NCBI GenBank assembly: GCA_941918925.1
Contig: OW799233.1
Span: 80,169,797 to 80,233,796, forward strand
From: Phyto melanocephala
Lineage: Eukaryota; Arthropoda; Insecta; Diptera; Rhinophoridae
Length of the DNA: 64,000 nt
Reading direction: 5' to 3'
Shown: one piece after another, positions 23,806 to 36,029 of the stretch
How the letters are laid out: every line of letters starts with the position of its first letter
Numbering within the stretch: position 1 is the stretch's first letter
Notes under the pieces: generated by a model
The model's input: only the letters and a program-made list of their open reading frames with translations
Databases searched by the model: none
What the model was told of the DNA's origin: nothing
Translations under genes and position numbers: made by a program

Positions 23806-24441
23806 AATTTTTCTAATTGTGATAATGAAAAAATAATCTGCAAAAGTATGTTTCGCCAACACTAGTCGAGTGGAATACATTTTCGAAACCCGCTAAAGAT
23901 TTCATTACCACCGTTTAAAATATAGAAATTAAAACATAACTATCGATAGTTCTGGGTAAAAATGTATGTATGTATGTATTGTGCTTTTAAATGTTTTAAA
24001 GTATACGTTTCCAAAATTAAATAAAATTTAAAATACTCTATACCTGGGACTGTTCGTAAATTCGTCACTGCGTTACATAACAATTCATATCATATTATCA
24101 TATCGTAAGATTTATCCTTTTTTGAAAGTGATTTGAAACGCTAAACATTTTTTAAGTTTGTGTAAACAGCGTTAATCATTTTTACACTTGCTGAACAATA
24201 CACATTTCACTGGCTATACTACATATCGTCTGTGTTACTTACTAAAAAGAGTTTTTTTTATTAATTTTTAGTTTGGCTCTAGTTCATTTTATTATTAAAT
24301 TTCTAATCATTAAATGAAGAAATCAATTTTTATTTGTGATAATGAAAGAATATATTGGAAAAGTAAGTTTTAATCCCGACACCAGCCGAGTGGAATGCAT
24401 TTTCGAAACCAGCTACGGTTTCATCATCAGCACTGTTTGAT
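23806..24441. repeat. Two direct copies of a ~110-bp repeat
   Basis: 23806-23925 and 24332-24441 share tgataatgaaa, then gtcgagtggaatacattttc versus gccgagtggaatgcattttc, then cgaaacc...tttcat. They are separated by about 400 unrelated bases. No coding frame. Could be a local duplication or two inserts of one small element. Confidence 0.55.
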
Positions 24442-25593
24442 CGGAATGTCTTAGTGTTGGATGTAAATATCATCTATTTAACTCACAAGTTTATACGAAA
24501 TTTGATTTTGTGAATTAAACTTCACATACATATTCATATCTTTTGCTGTAGTGAGTGAGAACGAAATTTACCAAACTTAAGCTTTTCCCCTTTTTGTTAT
24601 TCTTTTCAATTATCACATTTGTTATTCTTTAGTTATGACTTAATGGTGATAATGTAATTCACGTTGTCAAATTCAAATGGATTAAACCTCTTCCTGTAAA
24701 TCTTAAGACTTTCTTTCTTCTTCTCGAAAATCTTCAAGAATTGCAAAATCTCTATCAATATTTTGGATTCTATACATTGTTCTTCACAAACACACCATTG
24801 TTTATTTTCTAATAGTTCACAAAACTGTTTAATTAAAAACAAATTAGAAACTTTTAACTTTTGCTATTTGTTTAAATTTCACAGCGCAATAAGTGTATTT
24901 TTTGGTGACAAACAGCTGATCAAGGCCTTGCAGCTGATTAATTTAAAAGTGATGTAAATTACCTAGAAACAACTTCAGCTAGTTTTAAATTTAAAACAGG
25001 TTTTAACGATTAAAGTATATTTGTACATGTCTATAGTGTACTTTTAAAAAGAGTCAACTTTAGAAATCTTAAAGTACACTTTTTTTATGACTATGATTAT
25101 GGGCCAATGTTTTTTGATAATAGATTATAAGTAACTGATTTTTAATATCAGATTAGCGTATCAAAGAATTAAGAACCAAAGTGTTTGCGAGGTACATCCG
25201 TTTAAGTGACTGTTCTATAGAATTTGTTTAACAAAATCCAACTGAATTGACGTATGTAGGACTTTTAACTGAAATAACAAAAAGTACCAAAAACGAGAAA
25301 AAAAACGAGCAATATAAAAAATGGTCTGAGCAGCAATGGCAAAATGAACATTTTAACCTAATTTTTAAAATTTTTTAATTAATAATATATAATAGTTTTT
25401 TCTTAGCTTAAGGTCTTTTAATTTATATTATTTGATCAATATTTCGCTACCACTTTGTGTACGAGTTTTTATTATATATTTGTTTTTTTTTTTTTTTTTG
25501 TTGTTGATTTAGTGACTTCATATTTGTTTTTTTTATAAATTTTTAAAACAGGACTTATAAAAAAAAATTATAAAAAAAAAACAAATTTTTACA
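24442..25593. other. AT-rich, no assigned feature
   Basis: Two overlapping ORFs at 24633-24957 on opposite strands. The minus one (69 codons, CELLENKQWCVCEEQ core) has a charged, helix-like composition but no family I recognise. Poly-T tracts at 25483-25500. Confidence 0.35.
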
Positions 25594-26264
25594 GAATATT
25601 TCTTATACAAAAGGTTTGTTTGGTATTGAAAATGGGCTAAATCGGAATATTAGCAAAAGAATTATAGCTCGTAATGCAAGAGGTCAAGAAACCGTGTTCT
25701 TCCAACAGTGAATAAAATGGAATTTTGTCCAAACGCATTAACCTAGAGTGATAAAATTTCGAATGTATATTTCCCGAGTAAAAAAAAATATTTTTCCCCG
25801 AAAATTGCCAAAAATCTATGAATTAGGAAACTGACAAAATTAGAGGTATGATGATGCAATTTGCTACATATATCCCTCTAGTCAATTTCATTGTTATGCC
25901 ATAAAATTTAGGTGACACGCCCACCTCCCATAACACGGTTTATCTTATATTCATATAATTTCTCTATGGACAAAGTTTTTGGAAGAATAAAGGACTATAT
26001 TGAAGTATCTTAGTTGTATTTATTAGCAGAAACTTCATCGACACGCCTAATTTAACGCCCACTTTCATTGAAATAATAAATTTACGAAATATTTTCCTAG
26101 CATATCGAAGTTATACAAAGAAAGTGACACATATTTTAGTATAAAGAGATTATTTCATAGCGATTACAGTTAATAACAAAATAAAAAAATGTGTGCAAAA
26201 AAAGTACACAAAATTGGTGGTGGGTACCAAATTCGGCAAAGCCGAAAATAATCTTACTTGTTTT
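25594..26264 (-). mobile_element. INE-B copy with empty TcM site, 3'-truncated
   Basis: From ggtttgtttggtattgaaaa to ttcggcaaagccgaa then cttacttgtt. At about 26104-26125 the sequence tatcgaagttatacaaagaa is uninterrupted where five other copies hold TcM. The 3' hairpin end is missing. Confidence 0.75.
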
Positions 26265-26638
26265 TTTGCTTGTGAAGGGATTTTTTAATTTCCCGGGATC
26301 CCGCAACAGAGTGAATACGAATTAAATTTATTTTAAATGACTAAAAACCTTATTAAAAAGCATAAAAGAATTTACAATGTATGTAAATGCAAAAAAAAAT
26401 ATAATAAAAATTTTATTGAAACTTGAACTATGACTATTTGTTTTTAATAAGAAATATGTACATATATATATTCTACAGATACATTATCAAAAGAGAGCAA
26501 AAACATAATTCAATTTATAAAAAAATATAAAGAAAAAACACAGGTACTCCAGGTATATCATTAAAAGTAAAATAAAAAAAAAACAAGTATGAACGCTATA
26601 ATCGACAGTGCCGAATCTGATAATACCCTTCATCATCA

Positions 26639-29156
26639 TCTGTATATATAAAAGAGTAACGTGACTGACTGACTGACTGATTCATCATCGCACAGCCCAA
26701 ACGCTAAGAGCTAGAGATATGAAATTTGGACAATCGGTTCCTCTTTCGATGTATAGCTCCACTAAGAAGGGATTTTTGGAAATTCGTACTTTAAGGGGGT
26801 AAAAAAGGGTAAAAACGGGTAAAATCGGTAATCTTATATCTGCTAAACTAAAAATGATACAAATTAAATTGAAAAAGTATTTTAATTTGAACAAAAAATA
26901 AGCTTATAGGTGTCTGGCCTTTTTTGGAATTTTCAACCTCTAAGGGAAAAAACGGGTAAAAACTATAATTTGGTACTTTTTTGGTACCCTATGTAACTTC
27001 CAAACGCATAAAGCTAGGAAAAAAATTTAAACTGTATTAAGTAATCCGCGAAAAAATATTAATAGGAAATCGGCACTTTTTCAAATTCGCATGTATAAGG
27101 AGTAAAAATTGTCCCTTTTTTTTGGTACTTTTTTTAAAAGAAACTTTTCTTATATTATTCAATGGGACAACATTTGACAATTAATATTTCCTAATAGAAT
27201 ATGGACAAATATTTAGGTGAAATTTTTGGAAACTTTTCGGGGGACAAAAAAGGTACCAAAAAGGGGAAAATTCCGGAAAATGTAAGTAATTCCTAATTAG
27301 ACGGCCAATTTTCACAAAATTTTTAATTGGGATTTCACTAGACATAAAAAATATGTAATTTAGTAAAAATTGAAACACATTCATAGCAGGGTAGAAAAGG
27401 GAAAAATCGGGAAGAGTTTGGTACTTTTTAGAACATAATTACTTTTATGCAAAAAAGAGTAGATTTACTGACTTTAAACCATGTCTATTAAAATATTTTG
27501 TTACATAGATATTTGAACATTTGAAACTTGGAATTTGGAACTTTTTTTCTATGGTACTTTTTGTATTTTCTACGTTTATAAAGGTAGAATTATAAAATAA
27601 AGGACTATTGATTCCAGGTAAGACTAAAAATGTTATGGGTGACCAAAAAGGTACTTTTTTGAATTTTTATGGTACTTTTTATATGTTCTACGTTTGCGAA
27701 GCTAGAATTTTAAAATAAGTGGCTATTGATACAAGGTGAGACCGAAAATGTTATGGTCGACCAAAAAAGGTACTTTTTTGAATTTTTGTGGTACTTTTGG
27801 TATTTTCTACGTTTATGAAGGTAGGATTGTACAATCAAGGACTATTGATTCCAGGTGAGACTAAAAATGTTATGGGCGACCAAAAAGGTACTTTTTTTAA
27901 TTTATATGGTACTTTTTGTATTTTCAACGTTTGCGAAGCTAGAATTTGAAAATTAGTGGCTATTGATACAAGGTGAGACCGAAAATGTTATGGTCGACCA
28001 AAAAAGGTACTTTTTTGAATTTTTGTGGTACTTTTGGTATTTTCTACGTTTATGAAGGTAGGATTGTACAATCAAGGACTATTGATTCCAGATGAGACTT
28101 AAAAAATGTTATGGGCGACCAAAAAGGTACTTTTTTGAATTTTTGTGGTACTTTTGGTATTTTCTACGTTTATGAAGTTAGGATTGTACAGTCAAGGACT
28201 ATTGATTCCAGGTGAGACTAAAAATGTTATGGGCGACCAAAAAGGTACTTTTTTGAATTTTTATGGTACTTTTTATATATTCTACGTTTGCGAAGCTAGA
28301 ATTTTAAAATTAGTGGCTATTGATACAAGGTGAGACGAAAATGTTATGGTCGACGAAAAAAGGTACTTTTTTGAATTTTTGTGGTACTTTTGGTATTTCC
28401 TACGTTTATGAAGGTAGGATTGTACAATCAAGGACTATTGATTCCAGGTGAGACTAAGAATGTTGTGGGCGACCAAAAAGGTACTTTTTAGAATGTTTGT
28501 GGTACTTTTGGTATTTTCTACGTTTATGAAGGTAGGATTGTACAGTCAAGGACTATTGATTCCAGGTGAGACTAAAAATGTTATGGGCGAACAAAAAGGT
28601 ACTTTTTTGAATTTTAAGGTACTTTTTGTATTTTCAACGTTTGCGAAGCTAGAATTTTAAAATTAGTGACAATCGATACAAAGTGAGACTAAAAATGTTA
28701 TGGGCGATCAAAAAGGTACTTTTTTGTATTTGTATGGTACTTTTTGTATTTGCAACGTTTATAAATATAGGATTATACAATCAAGGACTATTGATTCTAG
28801 GTGAGACAAAAAATGTTATGGGCGACGAAAAATCTACTTTTTTGAATTTTTATGGTACTTTTTGTATTTTCAACGTTTGCGAAGCTAGAATTTAAAAATT
28901 AGTGACAATCGATACAAAGTGAGACTAAAAATGTTATGGGCGACCAAAAAGGTACTTTTTTGTATTTGTATGGTACTTTTTGTATTTGCAACGTTTATAA
29001 ATATAGGATTATACAATCAAGGACTATTGATTCTAGGTGAGACTGAAAATGTCATGGGCAACCAAAAAAGTACTTTTTTGATTTTTATGATACTTTTGGT
29101 ATTTTATTCAATAAATAGTAAGAACTGCGCTAACGAAGTAGCGGGTTAAATGCTAG
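26639..29156 (+). mobile_element. Helitron family H2, copy 1 (2518 bp)
   Basis: Begins TCTGTATATATAAAAGAG followed by a gactgactgactga run, with A before it. It ends gcgggttaaatgCTAG then T, with a short 3' hairpin (cgcta-acgaag-tagcg). TC start, CTAG end, a 3' hairpin and A|T target are Helitron hallmarks. The inside holds about 0.9 kb of ggtaaaa-type sequence and then a tandem array. No Rep or helicase frame is seen, so it is non-autonomous; the ORFs of 60-76 codons in the array are just translated repeats. Confidence 0.85.
27546..29105. repeat. Tandem array, ~118-bp unit, 13 units of two types
   Basis: The landmark acgttta/acgtttg recurs at about 27574, 27692, 27811, 27929, 28048, 28168, 28286, 28404, 28522, 28639, 28757, 28875 and 28993, a period of 117-120 bp. 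Type A has tttatgaaggtaggattgta; type B has tttgcgaagctagaatttta. The order read by eye is A B A B A A B A A B A' B A', so a dimer of about 236 bp underlies part of it. Confidence 0.9.
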
Positions 29157-29205
29157 TGAAGGTATAATGACTACATCGTAGCTATATTATTTCCAACACC
29201 ATTTT

Positions 29206-29952
29206 TATACCCTTCACACAGTAAAAAAGGGTATATATAGGTTTGTCATTCCGTGTGAAATTTCTACAATTTTCATTTCCGACCCCATAAAGTAAATATT
29301 TTCTGAAAGCTTATGAATAGGGGAGTCGATTAAGCTCTGTCCGTCTGTCCGTGTGTATGTTGAAATCAACTTTTTGAAGCCCCCCGAAATCGCTTGGACC
29401 CGGGTGAGGTATTAGAATATCAGAAATATAGTAGGAGTAGATCGGTATTGAAAATCAAAAACATCGGTTCATAAACAACTGAGATATGAGCAAAAACCCA
29501 CGACCACCTCGATTTTTTTTTCACAAAAACAACATTACAACAACAACATACATACATGCAAACTTGTATATTGGTTAAGTAAATGTGGGATCGAATCCCA
29601 GCTGAGAGAAAAAAATTTTTTTTAAATTTTTTTTTTATTTTTTATTAAATATATTAAATATATTATTATTATTTTTATTATTTTTTTTTAATTTTTTTTT
29701 TTTATTTTTTTTTTTTTTTATATATATTATTTATATTTTAATTATTTTTTTTTTTAATTTTTTTTTTCTTTTAACATACATACGTAAAGTTATAATTTTA
29801 AAATGGGTTGTTTTTATATATGTATGTTTTTTATATGTATGTACGTATTTCATATGAGATGAATGGTGATACAAACTACTGTTATTGCATGACTACACGT
29901 TTTGAAGGGTATATAAGATTCGGCATGGCCGAATATAGCACTCTTACTTGTT
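29206..29952 (-). mobile_element. INE-A copy nested in INE-C copy 1
   Basis: Left end tatacccttcacacagtaaa then aagggtat (3' hairpin). Right end ttcggcatggccgaatatag then cactcttacttg. It contains the gaccccataaagtaaatatt, cgaatcccagctgag and tgactacacgttttgaaggg blocks. Flanks join to a continuous INE-C sequence with no clear duplication. Confidence 0.8.
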
Positions 29953-30894
29953 TAAATTGAATTTTTACACAATTAGCTGTATTCTAGTACTTAGACAAGC
30001 CCTTTCATTTGGTACCCATATTGTGGGGGCTGATAGGGGCAAAGGTGTAATTATTATATTTGACTCATATATCTGCATTTTAAGTTTTTAATTGTCTACT
30101 ATGTATTACAATGGCCAAGTTATTTCGTTTTATACCAATATTGAGGAGGTTTAAGACCTATTGGATAATACATTTAGGTCTGAATAACATGCCTTCTGAA
30201 AGTTGATTTCAACTAACACACTGACAGACGGATATGCCTCCATCGATTCCCCTTGCCATAAGCCATTTTGTAGTGGCGGCCTAAATTAATTTTAATTTTA
30301 TTATAGGCAGTCGTGTTTATTTGCCCATATCTCAGAGAGTTATGGAGCGATTGTGCTGAATTTCAATAGCGATTCATTCCCGGATATTTCCAAAAGATTG
30401 ATATCGTATACAGGTCTGAGGAATATGTGGTTGCTTCTAAAAGTTGATATCAATCAACACACGGATATCGCTTAGCCGACTCCTCTATTCATAGGCTTTC
30501 AGAAAATATATACTTTATGGGGTCGGAAATGAATATTGTAGAAATTACAAACGGATTGACGAAGCTATATATACCCTTGAGCACCAAAGGTGAAGGGTAT
30601 AACAATTGTTTTTGAAACGTGTAATTAGGATATTTTAATTGGCCTTGAACAATGCTTTGAACTTTATTTTTTGTATTATTTTTGCGCATAAAAGACATAC
30701 CGCAGTATCAACAGCCTTTTTTTGGGAATTTTTATTCAATTGAATTTTTCCTTAATTGCATGTTTTAAAACCAAATAAAAAGTTACTTAATTCAAAACAC
30801 GTCAATATATAAAATTATTTGTAAAAATATTGTCAAACGCAAAATTTTAAAAAGGAGTCCTGACAAAACTCTAATTCAAAAGAAATGTCATCTA

Positions 30895-32339
30895 TCTATA
30901 TATATAAAAGAGTAACGTGACTGACTGACAGACTGAGTGATCATCGCACAGCCCAAGCGCAAAGAGCTATAGACATGAAATTTGGACAATCGGTTCCTTT
31001 TTCAATGTATACTTCCACTAAAAAGGGATTTTCGGAAACTCGTACTTTAAGGGGGTAAAAAAGGGTAAAAACTTTTCTAATATTATTCAATGGAACAAAA
31101 TTTGGCAATTATTATTTCCTAATAGAATATGGACAAACATTTAGGTGAAATTTTTGTTAACTTTTTTGGGGACAAAAAAGGTACCAAAAAGGGGAAAATT
31201 CCGGAAAATATATGTAGTTCCTAATTGGAAGGCCAATTTTCACAAAATTTTTAATTGGGATTTCACCAGGCATAAAAAATTATGTAATTTAGTAAAAATT
31301 GAAACACATTCCTAAAAGGGTAAAAAGGGGAAATATCGAGAAAAGAGTTTGGTACTTTTTAGAACATAATTACTTTTATCCAAAAAAGAGTAGATTTGCT
31401 GACTTTAAATCAAGTCTTTTAAAATATTTCGTTACATAGATATTTGAACATTTTAAACTTGGAACTTGGACCAAAAATTTACTTTTTCGCTTTTCTATGG
31501 TACTTTTTGTATTTTCTACGTTTATGAAGGTAGAATCGCAAATTAAAGGACTATTGATTCCAGGTGAGACTCAAAATGTTAGGTGCGATCAAGAAGTACT
31601 GTTTTGATTTTTTTTTGTATTTTTTGTATTTTCAACGTTTGCGAATCTAGAATTTTGAAATCAGTGATTATTGATACAAGGTGAGGCTGAAATTGTTATG
31701 TACGATCAAAAAGGTATTTTTGGAATTTTTATGGTACTTTTTGTATTTTCCACGTTTAAGAAGGTAGGATTGTACAATAAAGGACTATTTATTCTAGGTG
31801 AGACTAAAAATGTTATGGGGACAAAAAGGTACTTTTTTGAATTTTTATGGTACTTTTTGTATGTTCAACGTTTGCGAAGCTAGAATTTTGAAATTAGTGA
31901 GTATTGATACAAGGTGAGACTAAAAATGTTATGGGCGGAAGAAGGTACTTTTCTGAACTTTAATGGGACTTTTTGTATTGTTTACGTTTATAAAGTTAAA
32001 ATTGTGAAATAAAGGATTATTGATTCAAGTTTAGAATCAAAATGATATTGAAGACACAAAAAAGCCTTTTCGCATTTTTTTTGTACGTATTTTCACGTTT
32101 GTAAACATGGATTCTTAAGATTAGTGTTTTTTAATCCGAGGTCTAACTCCTTATGACGACCAAAATTACTTTTTCTCCTTTTATATTTTGTGTACATAGC
32201 ATTCTGAATGAAGGTAATAATAGTGAAGAAACAAATTTTACTTTTATTATTTTTAGGGTAATTTTTGCAAATTATGAATCCAAAATTTTGAAACTCAGTA
32301 GTAAGAACTGCACTATCGTAGTAGCGGGTTAAATGCTAG
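30895..32339 (+). mobile_element. Helitron family H2, copy 2 (about 1445 bp)
   Basis: Starts TCTATATATATAAAAGAG then taacgtgactgactgac, ends gcgggttaaatgCTAG then T. It shares the aatatggacaaacatttagg and ggtaccaaaaaggggaaaat blocks with copy 1. It has only about four to five degenerate array units (31490-32100), against 13 in copy 1. Non-autonomous. Confidence 0.85.
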
Positions 32340-33602
32340 TATGTATATACAAATTAATTTTTAGTGAAGTTGCCTAAGTTTTATTTCCCGTTATCCCGCA
32401 ATCAAATTTCTGGAAGACGGTGTGTGAAACAAAATTAAACAGATTTATAACGTTTATTCACATGACTGTTAAAGAAAAATTTATTTAGTTACACACCAGG
32501 TTATTCATGGAAAAAGCTTAAACTGCGGCAATAAGGAAAAACTACTTATGTCTGTTTTTTTATGGCCTTTCATTTTTGAGTTAATTTTTGTTAACTGATT
32601 TAATTTAAAATAAAGACTACGAAATGAATTCTGTCTTGTTTTAATTAAATAAGTAGCATATCGATTTTCCTTTATTTAGTTAAACTATAATTTAAAATAA
32701 GTTATTATTCAAAATGTGTTGTTCATTGAAGAAATATAAGTAAGCATTTAGTTTGTATGCTACAACTTAATGTAAAATTGTCAAAAACAGTTGGAAATTT
32801 TCCTAAAGTTAGTTTTAAATTGCGCGATAGCAATGTTGCTTTCATCTCAACTTTAGCTTATGTCGACTTAAGCAGTCATTCCGTTGTGTCACAGATATGT
32901 TAGTATGCATATACTTAGAAGGTATGTTCTGTATTGAATTAACTTTATAAATAACAAATACATAGTAGGGTTTAAAAAGTTTGCTAAGTTTTCGAAATAA
33001 TTTTAGTGGAAAAAAATTTATAATTACTTCATCCCTGCATACATACATATGTATGTACTATGTGGGTATATCAAGCATCGTCCGTCATTAATTTACAACA
33101 TAAACTACTTGGGAAAAATTAAAAATATAATTTGAAAATCTTTTCAAGTATCAGAACAATACTAAAACATAATTAGTTGTTTATACAATAGTTAGGATTT
33201 AATACAAATAAATCGGCATTTAAATTACCTTGTTTGCAGTCAGGCGGAGTTTTTAGATACATGCTGTGCAGCTTGTACATAATACAATAAGAGGCAAACT
33301 CAAGAATCAAAACCATATAAAAACTATCGAAAATGAAGCAAGTAAAACAAAAATATATATGTATGTACGTTTGTATATATGTATGTACGTGTGTATGTAT
33401 GTATGTATGTATGAACTACATACATTATTGTGAGAGTTTTTGACAAACTCGATTGCTTGAATAACTTGTCGACTTGGAATATAACGGCAAAATCTGACCC
33501 AGCTACAAAATAGAACTATTTAAAGCAACGACATTGAACGATAGTTTGGAGATGAGCAGTAGAGAAATTAAATCTTTTAGGGACGCTGATCAAGAAACAA
33601 AG
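32340..33602. other. AT-rich, no gene; GTAT microsatellite
   Basis: A compound microsatellite of tatgtatgtacg and gtatgtatgtat spans about 33352-33413. No coding signal elsewhere. Confidence 0.5.
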
Positions 33603-35213
33603 CTCAGAAAAGCCCGGCGCGCGTTGCTACGCCTCTTCATGAATTTTAATCGCATTCTAAATTTTAATCGAATATCAAGTGCAAGGCAAAAAACTATAAC
33701 TTTTTCTTTATGAGCGTGGCACTGCCCACTTTTCTAATTACGAAACTGTATAGTCATGACAGCTCAATAAGTGTACAAAGTTTCAGAAAAGTCGGTCCAG
33801 TGAAAGTACCTCTAAATGATACCTTTTTTTAATGGGTGTGGCACTGCCCACTTTTCTAATGACGAAAGTGTAAGGTCATGACAGCTCAGTATTTTTGCAA
33901 AGTTTCAGAAAATTCGGTCCAGTGCAAGTAGCTAAAACTGATAACTAATTTTTTATGGGTGTGGCCCCGCCCACTTTTTTAATCACGAAATTATAAAGTC
34001 ATGACAGCTTAATATGTGCGCAAAGTTTCAGAAAAATCGGTCCAGTGCAAGGACTTCAAAATTAAAACTTTTTTTAGGGGCGTGCCCCCGCCCACTTTTT
34101 TAATCACGAAATTATAAAGTCATGACAGCTTAATATGTGTGCCAAGTTTCAGAAAAATCGGCCCAGTGCAAGTACCTCAATATTAAAACATTTTAGGGGC
34201 GTGGCCACGCCCACTTTTCTTATCACGAAATTATTTAGTCATCACAGCTCGATATGTGTGCAAAGTTTCAGAAAAATCGGTCAAGTGCAAGTAGCTAAAA
34301 CTGATAACTAATTTTGTTTGGGCTTGGCCCCGCCCACTTTTTTTCACCCATAAACACTCCCTGGTATGTGTACACCAACTTACCAAAGTTTGAGCCCGAT
34401 CGGTTTTACAGTTTCAGAGTCTATAGCTAACACACACACACACAGAGTTTCACTTTTATATATACTAGCCAAACTCGGCGCGCGTTTCTACGCCCCTTAA
34501 TGAATCGAAATGCATTCTGAATTTTAATTGAATATCAAGTGCAAAAAGCTAAATATTAAAATTTTTTTATGGGCGTGGCATTGCCCACTTTTCTAATCAC
34601 GAAATTGTAAAGTCATAACAGCTCAATATGTGTGCAAAGTTTCAGAATAATCGGTCCAGTGCAAGTACCTCAAAATGATACCTTTTTTTTTTGGGCGTGG
34701 CACTGCCCACTTTTCTAATCACGAAATTATTAAGTCATGACAGCTCGATATGTGTGCAGAGTTTCAGAAAAATCGGTCTGGTGCAAGTTCCTCAAAATTA
34801 TAACTTTTTTTTATGGGCGTGGCCCTGCCCACTTTTCTAAACAAGAAATTATATGGTTATGAGAGTTCAATATGTGTGCAAAATTCCATAAAAATCGGTC
34901 CAGTGCAAGTACCTCAAAATTAAAACTTTTTTAGGGGCGTGGCCCCGCCCACTTTTCTTATCACGAAATTATTTAGTCATGACAGCTCGATATGTTTGCA
35001 AAGTTTCAGAAAAATCGGTCAAGCGCAAGTAGCTAAAACAGATAACTAATTTTTATGGGCGTGGCCCCGCCCACTTTTTTCCACCCATAAACACCCCCTG
35101 GTATGTGTACAACAACTTGCCAAAGTTTGAGTCCGATCGGTTTTACAGTTTCGGAGTCTATAGCTAACACACACACACACACACAGAGTTTCACTTTTAT
35201 ATATATAGATAGA
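33603..35213 (-). mobile_element. Helitron family H1, copy D, split by copy E
   Basis: 3' end at 33603 (ctcagaaaagcccggcgcgc; CTAG degraded to CTCA). Six internal units start at about 33712, 33834, 33957, 34078, 34197 and 34320. The terminal cagagtttcacttttatata-ta stops at 34464, where copy E begins. The missing TAGA and host T are found after copy E at 35210-35214. So copy E inserted inside the last bases of copy D. Confidence 0.85.
34465..35209 (-). mobile_element. Helitron family H1, copy E, nested in copy D
   Basis: Starts with CTAGCCAAACTCGGCGCGCG preceded by A and ends tatatatagA followed by T. Five units start at about 34571, 34693, 34815, 34935 and 35057 (period 120-122 bp). Non-coding. 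Both ends match the Helitron rule of insertion between A and T. Confidence 0.9.
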
Positions 35214-35806
35214 TACGAACTTCTGTAATAAGTTTATCTGTGGGATATGCTAATATTATTCTCAAATTTGTCAAGAAGTTGCAGAGATTTAGGAAAAGTT
35301 TTGCAAAAAAATATTCTTAATTACAAAAATGAAAAGAAATTAGTTTAGGAAAATTAATATAAAATAAAACAAAAACAAAAGCTACATTTTTGGTTTAGTT
35401 ATAAAATACCTTTTCATTAAAATCGGTGAGTGAGTTTTAAATTCATTCACAATTATTGGCGCACGTTATTTAGAAAACCATTGCAATATGCATACGATAC
35501 TGAACACACAAGTTTACAAATTTCGTTAATCTTTTAAAAAATAAAGTTTTTACTACAAACCTGCACTCGGTTTTACAAAATTGAGTGTAGTTTTCGTGAC
35601 ATATCGTTAAATAAAAAAATTGAGGATGTTGCATAACGTGTGTATGTATGTTAGCATGACTCTGTAACCGTTTGTCCAATTAATCTGTCCTAACGTTGTC
35701 TTTTAATTGGTGCAAATACTTAAGAGATCAAAAGGAATTTGTGGCAAAAAACAATATTTAAAAAAAAAATTTTAAAAACTTTTGTTTTTAATTGTTTATT
35801 TTGTCA
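35214..35806. other. AT-rich, no supported feature
   Basis: The 69-codon minus ORF at 35470-35679 has no recognisable motif. Confidence 0.4.
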
Positions 35807-36029
35807 TTCCGTTTGTAACAAATTGTAGTATCCATTTTAGACCTATTTTTATGTGTTTTCTGAGTCTTGGTTTCATTTTAGGACGATCTAGCTATGTCTG
35901 TCCGTCTATCCATCTGTCCGTCTGTTGAAAGCTTGAACCGAAAAGTTGGGGGATCAAATTATGCCAGAATATTGAAATTGGGCTAAATCGGTATACAAGT
36001 AAGAGATTAATAGCTCGCAAAGAAAGAGT

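Larger units (their letters stand above)
26584..30602 (+). mobile_element. INE-C copy 1 carrying two nested elements
   Basis: Starts aacaagtatgaacgctataa with a degraded palindrome and tgataatacccttcatca. It is interrupted by Helitron H2 (26639-29156) and, after about 50 bases, by INE-A (29206-29952). It resumes at gtattctagtacttagacaa and ends with cacaggtgaag-type sequence gggtata at 30602. The order of blocks matches the uninterrupted INE-C at 48238-49193, which proves the reconstruction. Confidence 0.75.

Noticed and set aside
24633..24957. Small gene on either strand
   Set aside because: The two ORFs overlap on opposite strands and neither has a recognisable domain; kept only as a remark in the interval entry.
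28145..29149. Series of 62-76-codon ORFs with shared peptides (QGLLIPGETKNVMG)
   Set aside because: They are one frame of the H2 tandem array; repeated peptides follow from repeated DNA, and there is no start context or domain.
29580..29610. tRNA-like cgaatcccagctgagcca inside INE-A (also 14255, 49875)
   Set aside because: The putative A-box and B-box on the reverse strand are almost adjacent, and no cloverleaf can be drawn; it is a conserved INE-A block.
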